Assembly: GCA_937915075.1 (NCBI GenBank)
Contig: CALDMA010000072.1
Span: forward strand, 1-12,729
From: an uncultured Oscillospiraceae bacterium
Lineage (GTDB): Bacteria; Bacillota; Clostridia; Oscillospirales; Oscillospiraceae
Length of the DNA: 12,729 nucleotides
Reading direction: 5' to 3'
Shown one piece after another: positions 6,758-12,729 of this stretch. Numbering within the stretch: the first letter of the stretch is position 1; each line of letters begins with the position of its first letter. A model generated the notes under the pieces. That model was given only the letters and a program-made list of their open reading frames with translations, was not told the origin of the DNA and searched no databases. The position numbers and the translations under genes were made by a program.

Positions 6758-7987
6758 GTGGAAGAAAAGCTGCGCGAATACGCGCATCTGATCGTTTCCG
6801 TCGGACTGAACCTGCAAAAGGGGCAGACGCTCATTCTCTCGTCTCCCGTGGAGTGTGCGCCGTTCGCGCGGCTGTGCGCGTCGGCGGCCTATGACCTCGG
6901 TGCGGGCGAGGTCGTGCTGAACTGGACGGACGACTTTATCACCCGCGAGCGCTTTCTGCGCGCGCAGGATGCCGCCTTTGAAACGCCGCGCGCGTGGCGC
7001 AAGGCGTTCTTTACCGACTACGCCAACGAGGGCGCGGCCTATCTGCGCATCGACGCGGAGGACCCCGAAACGCTGCTGGGCGTTTCGCCCGCGCGGCTCG
7101 TCGCCGCGCAGCGTACCTCGTCCGCCGAGCGCGAGACCTTCGACCGGCTCCAAATGGCGAACGGCTTTCCGTGGTGCGTCGCGGGCGCGCCCATCGCCGC
7201 GTGGGCGAGGAAGGTCTTCCCCGACCGGAGCGAGAGCGGCGCGGTCGCCGCGCTCTGGGACGCGATCCTGAAAACCGTGCGCGTCACCGGCGACGGAAAC
7301 GCCGAGGCACGCTGGCGCGAGCACATCGCGCTGCTGACCGCGCGCAAGGAAAAGCTCAACGCGCTGCGCTTCAAGAGCCTGCACTACACCAATTCCCTCG
7401 GCACCGACCTCACCATCGAGCTGCCGGACGATCATCTCTGGGCGGCGGGCAATTCCGAAACGCCCGCGGGCGTCGGCTTCGTCGCCAACCTGCCCACCGA
7501 GGAGATCTTCACCGCGCCGCTCAGGACCGGCGTCAACGGTACGGTCTGCGCGGCGCTGCCGCTGGTGAACAACGGCAGCATCATCGAGGATATCCGCTTC
7601 ACCGTGAGGGAGGGCCGCATCGTCGAGGCTAAGGCCTCGCGCGGCGAGGACGTGCTCAATGCCGCCATCGCGGTAGACGACGGCGCGCGCTATTTCGGCG
7701 AGGTCGCGCTGGTGCCCTACGACAGCCCCATCCGCAATAGCGGTCTGCTGTTCTACAACACGCTCTACGACGAGAATGCCTCCTGCCACCTCGCCTTCGG
7801 CGAGGCGTACCCCGAGTGCATCGCCGGCGGTGAGCGGATGACGCGCGAGGAGCTGGATGCCCATGGGCTGAACCACTCGCTCACGCACGTCGATTTCATG
7901 GTCGGCACCGCCGACCTCTCTATCACCGGCACGACGCACGACGGCCGCGAGCTGCCGGTGTTCCGCAGCGGAAATTTTGCCCTGTAA
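6758..7987 (+). CDS. M29-family metallo-aminopeptidase (AmpS/PepS-like)
   Basis: A 409-residue cytoplasmic aminopeptidase of the M29 family, which removes N-terminal residues from peptides using two metal ions. It has the expected family length. The metal-binding set is present: LPTEEIF (E248/E249), YFGEVALVP (E315), NASCHLAFG (H344) and THVDFMVG (H377 and D379), along with Y337. The start is GTG at 6758, since AAGGAGG (6744-6750) sits 7 bases upstream; a longer ATG frame from 6692 has no such site. The 114-bp gap after mgtE holds only a weak promoter-like pair (TTTTCA-17-TATCCT near 6673-6701) and no obvious mgtE terminator, so some read-through from mgtE is possible. Two small enzymes follow closely, suggesting an operon. 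Peptide turnover is the likely role; specificity cannot be read from sequence. Confidence 0.93.
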   Translation: MEEKLREYAHLIVSVGLNLQKGQTLILSSPVECAPFARLCASAAYDLGAGEVVLNWTDDFITRERFLRAQDAAFETPRAWRKAFFTDYANEGAAYLRIDAEDPETLLGVSPARLVAAQRTSSAERETFDRLQMANGFPWCVAGAPIAAWARKVFPDRSESGAVAALWDAILKTVRVTGDGNAEARWREHIALLTARKEKLNALRFKSLHYTNSLGTDLTIELPDDHLWAAGNSETPAGVGFVANLPTEEIFTAPLRTGVNGTVCAALPLVNNGSIIEDIRFTVREGRIVEAKASRGEDVLNAAIAVDDGARYFGEVALVPYDSPIRNSGLLFYNTLYDENASCHLAFGEAYPECIAGGERMTREELDAHGLNHSLTHVDFMVGTADLSITGTTHDGRELPVFRSGNFAL

Positions 7988-8022
7988 GGGCGCAGATACA
8001 GAGAAAAACGGAGGAGAACACG

Positions 8023-8523
8023 ATGAATTTCAAGCCCATTGAAACGGACGAGAACGTCCTTGTCATGCCCGGCGCGGTGGTCTGCGGCGATGTGACCATC
8101 GGCGAGGGCACCGCCTTCTGGTTCAACAGCGTCTGCCGCGCGGAGCTGCAGCCCATCAAGATCGGCAGGCGCTGCAACATTCAGGACTGCGCGGTGATCC
8201 ACAACCTCTGCACCCTCGGCGACGATGTATCCGTCGGCCACGGCGCCATCGTCCACGGCGCGACGGTCGGCGACCGCGTGATCGTCGGCATGGGCGCCAT
8301 CGTGCTCGACGGCGCGAGGATCGGCGACGACTGCATCATTGCCGCCGGCGCGGTCGTCACCGGAAAGATGGACGCGCCCGCGGGCAGCCTGCTCGTCGGC
8401 TCTCCCGCTGTGGTCGCAAAGCCCCTGAACGACAAGCAGAAGGCGTCCTGCCTGGAAAACAGCGAGCTTTACTACCGCAAGAGCGTGGAGTACCGCGCGT
8501 TCCTTGCCCGGCAGGGCAAATAA
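8023..8523 (+). CDS. gamma-carbonic-anhydrase-like hexapeptide-repeat protein
   Basis: A 166-residue left-handed beta-helix protein built from I/V-G-x-G-x-x hexapeptide repeats (about 12-130) with a C-terminal helix. It keeps the three zinc histidines of the gamma-CA/YrdA/PaaY group: H60 (DCAVIH), H73 and H78 (VGHGAIVHG). It also keeps R39, N52, Q54 and D55 in the RxE...NIQD region. The usual aspartate after SVxRG is a glutamate here (E41), and the acidic proton-shuttle loop of the Methanosarcina Cam enzyme is absent, as in most CamH-like members. Carbonic anhydrase activity is therefore possible but unproven; an acyl- or acetyltransferase-like role is a weaker alternative because this subgroup is metal-binding. 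GGAGG precedes the ATG, 35 bases after the aminopeptidase stop. Confidence 0.88.
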   Translation: MNFKPIETDENVLVMPGAVVCGDVTIGEGTAFWFNSVCRAELQPIKIGRRCNIQDCAVIHNLCTLGDDVSVGHGAIVHGATVGDRVIVGMGAIVLDGARIGDDCIIAAGAVVTGKMDAPAGSLLVGSPAVVAKPLNDKQKASCLENSELYYRKSVEYRAFLARQGK

Positions 8524-8548
8524 GCGCAGACGGAGAGGAGAAAACACC

Positions 8549-8980
8549 ATGAAAATTCTGGTCATCAACGGCGCGAACATGAACCTGCTCGGCAAGCGCG
8601 AGCCGGATATCTACGGCCGCGAGGACTACGCCGCCCTCTGCGCTCGCATTTACGCCCACGCCCAGAGCCGCGGCATCGCGGTCGAGTGCTTCCAGTCCAA
8701 CCACGAGGGCGCGATCATCGACGCCATTCAGGAGGCCGACGGCATGTTCGACGGCATCGTCATCAACCCCGGCGCTTACGCGCACTACAGCTATGCCATC
8801 CGCGACGCCATCAAGGCCATCACCATTCCGGTGGTGGAGGTCCACATCTCCGACATTGAAAAGCGCGAGGAGTTCCGCCATCTCTCCGTCACCGCGCCGG
8901 TCTGCATCGCGCAGATCCGAGGCCACGGCTTCGAGAGCTACACCATGGGCATCGACCTGCTCGCGGGCGCAAAGCAGTAA
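8549..8980 (+). CDS. aroQ: type II 3-dehydroquinate dehydratase
   Basis: A 143-residue enzyme that converts 3-dehydroquinate to 3-dehydroshikimate, the third step of the shikimate pathway, in the cytoplasm as a dodecamer in known members. The type II signature is clear: NGANMNLLGKREPDIYG at 7-23 (catalytic R17 and Y22), SNHEGAIID (50-58), NPGAYAHYS at 73-81 (N73, H79), and EVHISD at 97-102 (H99), then REEFRHLS with R110. The usual SN-x-H after EVHI is SDIE here (N to D at 102, H to E at 104). ATG at 8549 is preceded by GAGGAG; an upstream start at 8504 would overlap the previous gene and adds a basic non-family tail. It is separate from other aro genes, being the last gene after an aminopeptidase and a gamma-CA-like protein. 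Confidence 0.95.
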   Translation: MKILVINGANMNLLGKREPDIYGREDYAALCARIYAHAQSRGIAVECFQSNHEGAIIDAIQEADGMFDGIVINPGAYAHYSYAIRDAIKAITIPVVEVHISDIEKREEFRHLSVTAPVCIAQIRGHGFESYTMGIDLLAGAKQ

Positions 8981-8990
8981 AAGCGAGATC

Positions 8991-9027
8991 AAGGGAGCCG
9001 TTCTCCGCCGGGGACGGCTCCCTTTCT
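8991..9027 (+). terminator. terminator after aroQ
   Basis: AAGGGAGCCGT (8991-9001) pairs perfectly with ACGGCTCCCTT (9014-9024), an 11-bp stem with a 12-base loop, followed by TTTCT. It starts 10 bases after the aroQ stop. Confidence 0.85.
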
Positions 9028-9030
9028 GCA

Positions 9031-9064
9031 AAGCGGTATTTAGAAATTCTTCTAAATACCGCTT
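9031..9064. promoter_or_regulatory. SdpR-type operator 1, long perfect dyad over the -35
   Basis: Perfect 15-bp arms (9031-9045 and 9050-9064) with a 4-base ATTC spacer. The core TATTTAGAA-N4-TTCTAAATA (9037-9058) recurs at 9093-9114. The right arm runs into the -35 hexamer of the sdpR promoter. A winged-helix ArsR-type dimer, most likely the SdpR encoded just downstream, is the expected ligand. Confidence 0.82.
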
Positions 9065-9091
9065 GACATTCCGGCGGGATGGTGCTACTCT
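9063..9091 (+). promoter_or_regulatory. promoter of the sdpR-sdpI operon
   Basis: TTGACA (9063-9068), then 17 bases, then TACTCT (9086-9091). The -35 is perfect and the -10 moderate. The start site would fall near 9098, inside operator 2, so repression by a protein bound at both dyads is expected. Confidence 0.75.
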
Positions 9092-9092
9092 C

Positions 9093-9114
9093 TATTTAGA
9101 AAATATTCTAAATA
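9093..9114. promoter_or_regulatory. SdpR-type operator 2
   Basis: TATTTAGAA-N4-TTCTAAATA, with the same 9-bp arms and spacer length as the core of operator 1. The flanking ACC on the right is shared too. The centres of the two dyads are 56 bp apart and bracket the promoter spacer. It ends 5 bases before the ribosome binding site of sdpR. Confidence 0.82.
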
Positions 9115-9134
9115 CCGTGAAGGAGGTGAGCGGC

Positions 9135-9407
9135 GTGGGCCTGAGCGAAACCATGAAGGCGCTGGGCGATCCCGTGCGGCGCGAGATACTGAACCTGCTC
9201 AAGGGCGGGCGCATGACCGCGGGTGACATCGCGAGCCGCTTCGACATGACGGCGGCGACGGTCTCCTACCACCTCGCCCAGCTCAAGAAGGCGGGACTTA
9301 TCTTTGAAAGCCGCGAGAAGAATTTTATCTACTACAGCCTCAACGCCTCGGTGCTCGAGGAGGTGCTGCTGTGGTTACAGGATCTGAAAGGGGAGAAGGA
9401 ACCATGA
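9135..9407 (+). CDS. sdpR: ArsR-family repressor, SdpR type
   Basis: A 90-residue winged-helix protein. The N-terminal TMKALGDPVRREILNLL (6-22) and recognition region DMTAATVSYHLAQLKKAGLI (about 36-55), followed by an FIYYSLN wing, are typical of ArsR members and closest in form to SdpR, the autorepressor paired with SdpI. No cysteine metal-sensing pair (CxC) is present, so it is not an ArsR/SmtB metal sensor. The GTG at 9135 is chosen because AAGGAGG (9120-9126) is 8 bases upstream; the internal ATG at residue 7 would cut into the domain. Its stop overlaps the sdpI start (ATGA). In Bacillus subtilis, SdpI bound to the SDP toxin captures SdpR at the membrane and so relieves repression; the same logic is inferred here. 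Confidence 0.9.
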   Translation: MGLSETMKALGDPVRREILNLLKGGRMTAGDIASRFDMTAATVSYHLAQLKKAGLIFESREKNFIYYSLNASVLEEVLLWLQDLKGEKEP

Positions 9408-10054
9408 AGGCAAACAAAAAAGAGCTACTGCTGACCTCGGCGGTCTGCCTGCTGCCGCTGCTGGCGGGCGTCATTCTCTACCCGCGCCTGCCGGAGACGA
9501 TGGCAACGCATTGGGGCTTCGACGGAACGGCGAACGGCTGGGCGCCGCGCGCCTCCGCGGTGTTCGGTCTGCCGCTGCTGATTTTGGCGCTGCATCTCGT
9601 CTGCTCCTACGCCGAGAGCCGCGACACAAAGCGGAAGAATGTGAATCCGGTGCTGCGGGCGGTGATGCTGTGGTTCTGTCCGGCAGTCTCGCTGCTCGGC
9701 GGAGCGCTTACGCTCGGCACGGGACTGGGCTATGAGATGCACGTCGGCACCGTGGCGCCGGTGTTCGTGGGACTGCTGTTCCTTATCCTCGGCAACTACC
9801 TGCCGAAGCTCCGGCGGAACCGCACCATGGGCATCAAGCTGCCGTGGACGCTTGCGAGCGAGGAGAACTGGAATCGCACGCACCGCGTCGCGGGTTTTGT
9901 TTGGGTCGCTGCGGGATTGCTGATGGTCGTGTCCGCGTTTTGGCAGCTGCATGGGCCGACGGTGACCGTTGTTCTCCTTGCGCTGGCGGTGGGCATTCCG
10001 GTGCTGTATTCCTATCTCTACTACCGCCGCCATGAGAAGGGGGGAGCGCAATGA
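9404..10054 (+). CDS. sdpI: SdpI-family immunity/signalling membrane protein
   Basis: A 216-residue membrane protein with about six segments. The N-terminal part has the DUF1648 signature LPETMATHWGFDGTANGW (29-46). The C-terminal part has the SdpI signature GNYLPKLRRNRTMGIKLPW (130-148) followed by T149, ASEENWNRTHRVAG (151-164) and a membrane segment. In Bacillus subtilis, SdpI gives immunity to the SDP peptide toxin and transmits its presence to SdpR. No toxin gene (sdpABC-like) lies in this window, so the ligand is unknown; it may defend against toxins from neighbours or sense membrane stress. Both ends overlap neighbouring genes by ATGA, indicating tight translational coupling with sdpR and the protease-like gene. 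Confidence 0.92.
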   Translation: MKANKKELLLTSAVCLLPLLAGVILYPRLPETMATHWGFDGTANGWAPRASAVFGLPLLILALHLVCSYAESRDTKRKNVNPVLRAVMLWFCPAVSLLGGALTLGTGLGYEMHVGTVAPVFVGLLFLILGNYLPKLRRNRTMGIKLPWTLASEENWNRTHRVAGFVWVAAGLLMVVSAFWQLHGPTVTVVLLALAVGIPVLYSYLYYRRHEKGGAQ

Positions 10055-10842
10055 CCGTTCCGACCTCGTCGCTCATTGCGATGGGCGCGGCCGCGGCGTT
10101 CTGCGTTCTGCTGCCCATCGGCATTCTGATTTGGTGGCGCAGGACCGAGCGCGTACGCCTGCTGCCCGCGCTCTGGGGCGCGCTGACCTTTCTCCTCTTC
10201 GCGCGGGGTCTGGAGACGGGGCTGCACTACCTCTGCATCCTCTCCGACAACGCCGTTTCCCGCGTGATCCTGAGCAGTCCGTGGCTGTATATGCTCTACG
10301 GCGCGCTGGCGGCGGGCATTTTCGAGGAGTGCGGACGCTTTTGCATGTATAAGACCGTCATGCGCCGTTATGACGGTCGTGCCGCCGCCGTCACGGCGGG
10401 CATCGGCCACGGCGGCATCGAGGCAATATCCATTACCGCCGTGTCGCTGGCGCTCTATTTTGTGTCCGCCCTTTATTGGAACGCGGGCGACACGGACGCG
10501 CTCTTAAAGCTCGCCGGCAGTATGGAGGCGGTGCAGACCCTTGCCGCCTCCTTCGGCAAATACACCGTCGGTTACTGCCTGCTCGCCTGCCTCGAGCGCG
10601 TGAGCGCGATGCTGCTGCACATCTCGCTCTCCGTTTTTGTGTTCGCCGCGGCGCGGAGCCGCGCGAAGCGCGGTTATCTCGCCTTCGCCGTCGGCCTGCA
10701 CGCGATTTTCGACATGCCTGCCGCGCTCTACCAGTTCGGCTATATTAAGCAGCTTTTCCCGGTCGAGCTGTGGCTCGCCGTCTGCGCGCTCTACGCGCTG
10801 CGCAGCGCCCGCAAATGCTATCTTGAGGAATGTGACGCATAA
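10051..10842 (+). CDS. YhfC-family putative intramembrane metalloprotease
   Basis: A 263-residue protein with about seven membrane segments. The motifs expected for the YhfC group, distantly related to CAAX/Abi-type intramembrane proteases, are in order: EExxR as FEECGRF (E92, E93, R96), GHGGIE (119-124, with H120 and E124), and a late GLHAIFDMPAALYQ with H217 and D221. These polar residues lie within hydrophobic helices, consistent with a membrane active site. The biochemical activity of YhfC proteins is not well established, so protease is an inference from the motif and family. Its ATG overlaps the sdpI stop (ATGA), which ties it to the SdpR-SdpI unit; it could process the inducing peptide, act on SdpI, or add to immunity. 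Confidence 0.85.
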   Translation: MTVPTSSLIAMGAAAAFCVLLPIGILIWWRRTERVRLLPALWGALTFLLFARGLETGLHYLCILSDNAVSRVILSSPWLYMLYGALAAGIFEECGRFCMYKTVMRRYDGRAAAVTAGIGHGGIEAISITAVSLALYFVSALYWNAGDTDALLKLAGSMEAVQTLAASFGKYTVGYCLLACLERVSAMLLHISLSVFVFAAARSRAKRGYLAFAVGLHAIFDMPAALYQFGYIKQLFPVELWLAVCALYALRSARKCYLEECDA

Positions 10843-10855
10843 AGGAGGAAAGAAT

Positions 10856-11071
10856 ATGGAACCCATCAAATTAGGCCGCTACCGCCACTTCAAGGGCAAC
10901 GAATACGAGGTCGTCGGCCTTGCGAAGCACAGCGAAACCTTAGAGGATATGGTCGTCTACCGCGCGCTCTATGGGGAGTTCGGCTTGTGGGTGCGCCCCG
11001 CCGCGATGTGGAACGAGATCGTCGAGCGCGACGGCAAGACCTACCGCCGCTTTACCTACCTCGGCGAATGA
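10856..11071 (+). CDS. DUF1653 small protein
   Basis: A 71-residue cytoplasmic protein that is essentially one DUF1653 domain: GRYRHFKGNEYEVVGLAKHS (about 7-26), VVYRALYGEFGLWVRP (about 33-48), an MWNEIV segment and RRFTYL at the end. The family's function is unknown; it is small, single-domain and beta-rich. AAAGGAGG (10841-10848) overlaps the TAA of the upstream YhfC-type gene and lies 7 bases before the ATG. The stop overlaps the next start (ATGA). It is therefore probably expressed from the sdpR promoter as part of a five-gene unit, though an unseen internal promoter is possible. Confidence 0.88.
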   Translation: MEPIKLGRYRHFKGNEYEVVGLAKHSETLEDMVVYRALYGEFGLWVRPAAMWNEIVERDGKTYRRFTYLGE

Positions 11072-11583
11072 CGGACTATACGCTCGTCCGCTCGCGGCGG
11101 CGGACGCTTTCGATGGAGCTGAAGCGCGACGGCACGGTGGTCGTCCACGCGCCGCTGAGGCTCGGCGCGGAGAGGATCGACGCCTTTGTTACCGCGCACG
11201 AAGCGTGGCTCGCCCGTGCCCGCGCGCGTCAGGCGGAACGCCTTGCCGCGCATCCCGAGCCGACGGACGCCGAGCGCGAAGCGCTCATAGCCCGCGCGAG
11301 GTCCGAGCTGCCGCGGCGCGTGGCATATTGGAGTCGCGTGACCAGGCTGACACCCACCGGCGTGAGGATCACCGGCGCGAAAACGCGCTTCGGGAGCTGT
11401 AACAGCAAAAACAGCCTTTGCTTTTCCTGGCGGCTCATGCAGTACCCCGACGAGGCCATTGACCTCGTGGTGGTGCATGAGCTCTGCCACATCGCGCACC
11501 ATGATCACGGCCCGGGCTTCTACGCCCTGCTCGGCAGCATCCTGCCGGACCACCGCGAGCGTATGAAGCTGCTCAAAGAATAA
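11068..11583 (+). CDS. YgjP-type zinc metallopeptidase (M48-related)
   Basis: A 171-residue soluble protein of the YgjP/DUF45 group. Most of the chain is the YgjP-like domain: an N-terminal beta region with RSRRRTLSMELKRDGTVVVHAP, the conserved TRFGSCNSKNSLCFSWRL (106-123), and the zinc site HELCH (137-141) with a third ligand H147 in HHDHGPGF. It is shorter than the usual 230 or so residues, mainly because the middle region is compact. ATG at 11068 overlaps the DUF1653 stop; earlier in-frame starts lie inside that gene. The fold resembles SprT/WLM minigluzincins. Substrates are unknown for this group. It is the last gene before a strong terminator. Confidence 0.9.
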   Translation: MTDYTLVRSRRRTLSMELKRDGTVVVHAPLRLGAERIDAFVTAHEAWLARARARQAERLAAHPEPTDAEREALIARARSELPRRVAYWSRVTRLTPTGVRITGAKTRFGSCNSKNSLCFSWRLMQYPDEAIDLVVVHELCHIAHHDHGPGFYALLGSILPDHRERMKLLKE

Positions 11584-11623
11584 AGAGGTTGGAAAGCCGC
11601 TTGGCTTTCCAACCTCTTTTTTG
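11582..11623. terminator. bidirectional terminator between convergent genes
   Basis: A perfect 17-bp stem (11582-11598 with 11603-11619) closes a GCTT tetraloop. It ends in a run of T residues on the plus strand (to 11622) and in CTCTTTA on the minus strand. It overlaps the YgjP-type gene's stop codon and serves this operon; it probably also stops the convergent P-II-like gene ending at 11639. Confidence 0.93.
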
Positions 11624-11638
11624 ATCGTGTGCGGCGGC

Positions 11639-12319
11639 TCAGTCCTCTTCGATGAGCCGCAGGCCCGCCGTGGCGGAGACGGGCAGGGTGAAGCAGATGG
11701 ACTTCGCCTTGCTCTCCATGCCCGCGTCGCGCATGATAGCGGACATGATCTCGTTGCGCTTGTCGCGGTGGACGACGATGTAGATCATTTCCTTCTCGGC
11801 GGCGAGGGAGATGCCGAGGAATTTTTCCGCGCCCTCCATGCCGGTGCCCTTGGCGTGGATGACCGTGCCGCCCGCCGCGCCCGCGCCGCGGGCCGCGTCC
11901 ATGATCAGATCGCTGTAGCCATGGTTGGCAATGACGACCAGAAGCTCGTATTTCGTGTCCTTCATGGTGGATTCCTCCCCCTTTTGGTAGTTTTGGTGCT
12001 CGGTCAGGAATTGCAGCTCACGCCGCCCGCCGATGGAGCTGAGCGGGACCGTAAAGGCGATGCCCATGCCGGGCACGTCGATCTGCAGCTCGCGGCGCAG
12101 GCCGCGGCGCAGCTCCTCCCATTTCTCGTCGGTGACGAAGCTCGCGAACACGCACTTGTCGCTGCGCTCGAGACCGAGGTAGCTGAGCGTTTCGTTGCTC
12201 GCCGTGCCGAGGGCCAGCGAGATGAACTGGACAGGCACCTGCCGTTCGCGGTAGAACGAGAGGAAGGTCGTGAGCCTGCTGCGTTCTGTGATGGTGACCA
12301 TCATGGATAATTCACTCAT
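11639..12319 (-). CDS. tandem P-II-like regulatory protein
   Basis: A 226-residue cytoplasmic protein made of two P-II-like halves (about 1-100 and 119-226). The second is the clearer match, with KYELLVVIANHGYSDLIMDA, GAAGGTVIHAKGTG and a C-terminal strand. The halves align internally: PVQFISLALGT with GGTVIHAKGTG, and GIAFTVPLSSIGG with SICFTLPVSATAG, so a gene-internal duplication is likely. Neither half shows the uridylylation tyrosine of a classical GlnB/GlnK T-loop. The ATG follows GGAGG by 7 bases, and that site overlaps the stop of the upstream DUF1538 gene, so the pair is co-transcribed. By analogy with GlnK-AmtB, it may bind and regulate the DUF1538 membrane protein; nucleotide binding and partner are inferred. 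Confidence 0.8.
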   Translation of the reverse strand: MSELSMMVTITERSRLTTFLSFYRERQVPVQFISLALGTASNETLSYLGLERSDKCVFASFVTDEKWEELRRGLRRELQIDVPGMGIAFTVPLSSIGGRRELQFLTEHQNYQKGEESTMKDTKYELLVVIANHGYSDLIMDAARGAGAAGGTVIHAKGTGMEGAEKFLGISLAAEKEMIYIVVHRDKRNEIMSAIMRDAGMESKAKSICFTLPVSATAGLRLIEED

Positions 12320-12331
12320 GCTGCACCCTCC

Positions 12332-12729
12332 TTACAGGTCGATGATGGCAAGGTCGTCCAGCGCGGCGAAGGCGTCGCCGGAGACCGCGGGCACGCTCTC
12401 TGCCGTCCCGCGCCTCGTGCGCAGGCGATAGAGCAGTCCAAGCCCCTGAATGGTGATGAGCGGCGTCATGGCGACCATGGCGACCACGCCGAAGGCGTCG
12501 GTCACGATATTGCCGCCGACCGCCGAGCACGCCCCCATCGCAAAGGGCAGCAGAAAGGTCGTCGCCATGGGACCGGATGCCACGCCGCCGGAGTCGAACG
12601 CGATGGCGGTGAAGAGCTTCGGCACGAAGAACGAGAGCGCGATGGCGACGGCGTAGCCCGGCACGAGCAGATAGAAGATGGAGATGCCGGTCAGCACGCG
12701 GATCATCGCAAGGCCCACCGAGACAGCCA
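12332..12729 (-). CDS. DUF1538 membrane protein, C-terminal part
   Basis: Partial: 131 residues plus a stop, open to the right edge. The visible part has three or four hydrophobic segments and the DUF1538 signature AFDSGGVASGPMATTFLLPF followed by GGNIVTDAFGVVAMVAMTPLITIQ. A charged cytoplasmic tail ends in DDLAIIDL. The family consists of polytopic proteins presumed to be transporters; the substrate is unknown to me. The apparent GTG start at 12718 is only the first start codon in the window, as the frame is open upstream. The gene directly downstream encodes a tandem P-II-like protein, suggesting a transporter under small-molecule control. Confidence 0.85.
   Translation of the reverse strand, partial: AVSVGLAMIRVLTGISIFYLLVPGYAVAIALSFFVPKLFTAIAFDSGGVASGPMATTFLLPFAMGACSAVGGNIVTDAFGVVAMVAMTPLITIQGLGLLYRLRTRRGTAESVPAVSGDAFAALDDLAIIDL

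Noticed and set aside
6512..7939. Long minus-strand open frame of 475 codons
   Set aside because: It is antisense to the M29 aminopeptidase, whose metal ligands are intact. The antisense sequence shows no recognisable domain and has R/G/A/V-biased composition.
9031..9064. Perfect 34-base inverted repeat as a second aroQ terminator or a transposon end
   Set aside because: There is no T tract after it, its core recurs at 9093-9114, and it overlaps a perfect -35 before an ArsR-family gene, so an operator explains it better. No transposase or target duplication is visible.
10476..10748. Small plus-strand frame inside the YhfC-type gene as a possible hidden sdpC-like toxin
   Set aside because: It is an Arg/Ala-rich frame-shifted shadow with no signal peptide or hydrophobic toxin segment.
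11621..12310. Plus-strand open frame opposite the P-II-like gene
   Set aside because: It has shadow-frame composition, begins inside the terminator and has no ribosome binding site; the minus-strand gene has domain similarity and a good start.

Overview
This window looks like an ordinary chromosomal stretch from a GC-rich member of the Clostridia. Strong AGGAGG-type ribosome binding sites, GTG starts, TTGACA promoters, an M-box leader and SdpR/SdpI and BlaI/BlaR1 pairs all point to Bacillota. The high GC together with the tandem P-II/DUF1538 pair makes an Oscillospiraceae-like gut bacterium my best guess (inference). I see no rRNA, tRNA, CRISPR array, IS element or prophage gene. The window cuts a gene at each end.

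Positions 1-1007 (minus strand) hold a BlaI/MecI-type repressor and the N-terminal third of its BlaR1/MecR1-type M56 sensor protease, joined by an ATGA overlap. Their promoter carries two 18-bp dyads 42 bp apart. Positions 1022-4854 (minus strand) hold a likely yihY-trkA-trkH transcription unit, that is, a YihY/BrkB membrane protein and a complete Trk-type K+ uptake system, ending in a hairpin terminator. Divergent from it, 4937-6643 (plus strand) is an mgtE Mg2+ channel gene behind a full M-box (ykoK) Mg2+ riboswitch with a terminator. The yihY/trk and mgtE units together form a K+/Mg2+ homeostasis block.

Positions 6758-8980 (plus strand) carry a closely spaced run: an M29 aminopeptidase, a gamma-carbonic-anhydrase-like hexapeptide protein and type II 3-dehydroquinate dehydratase (aroQ), ended by an 11-bp hairpin terminator. 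Positions 9031-11619 (plus strand) form the most interesting block. A promoter flanked by two copies of one dyad drives sdpR (ArsR family), sdpI (immunity/signal-transduction membrane protein) and a YhfC-type putative intramembrane metalloprotease, each overlapping the next by ATGA. A DUF1653 protein and a YgjP-type zinc metallopeptidase, themselves ATGA-coupled, follow, and a perfect 17-bp hairpin terminates the unit.

Convergent to this, 11639-12729 (minus strand) encodes a protein made of two P-II-like halves, directly downstream of the C-terminal end of a DUF1538 membrane protein. This is probably a transporter with its dedicated regulator.

Nothing here is a demonstrably new system. The least described parts are the SdpR-SdpI-YhfC-protease unit and the tandem P-II/DUF1538 pair.
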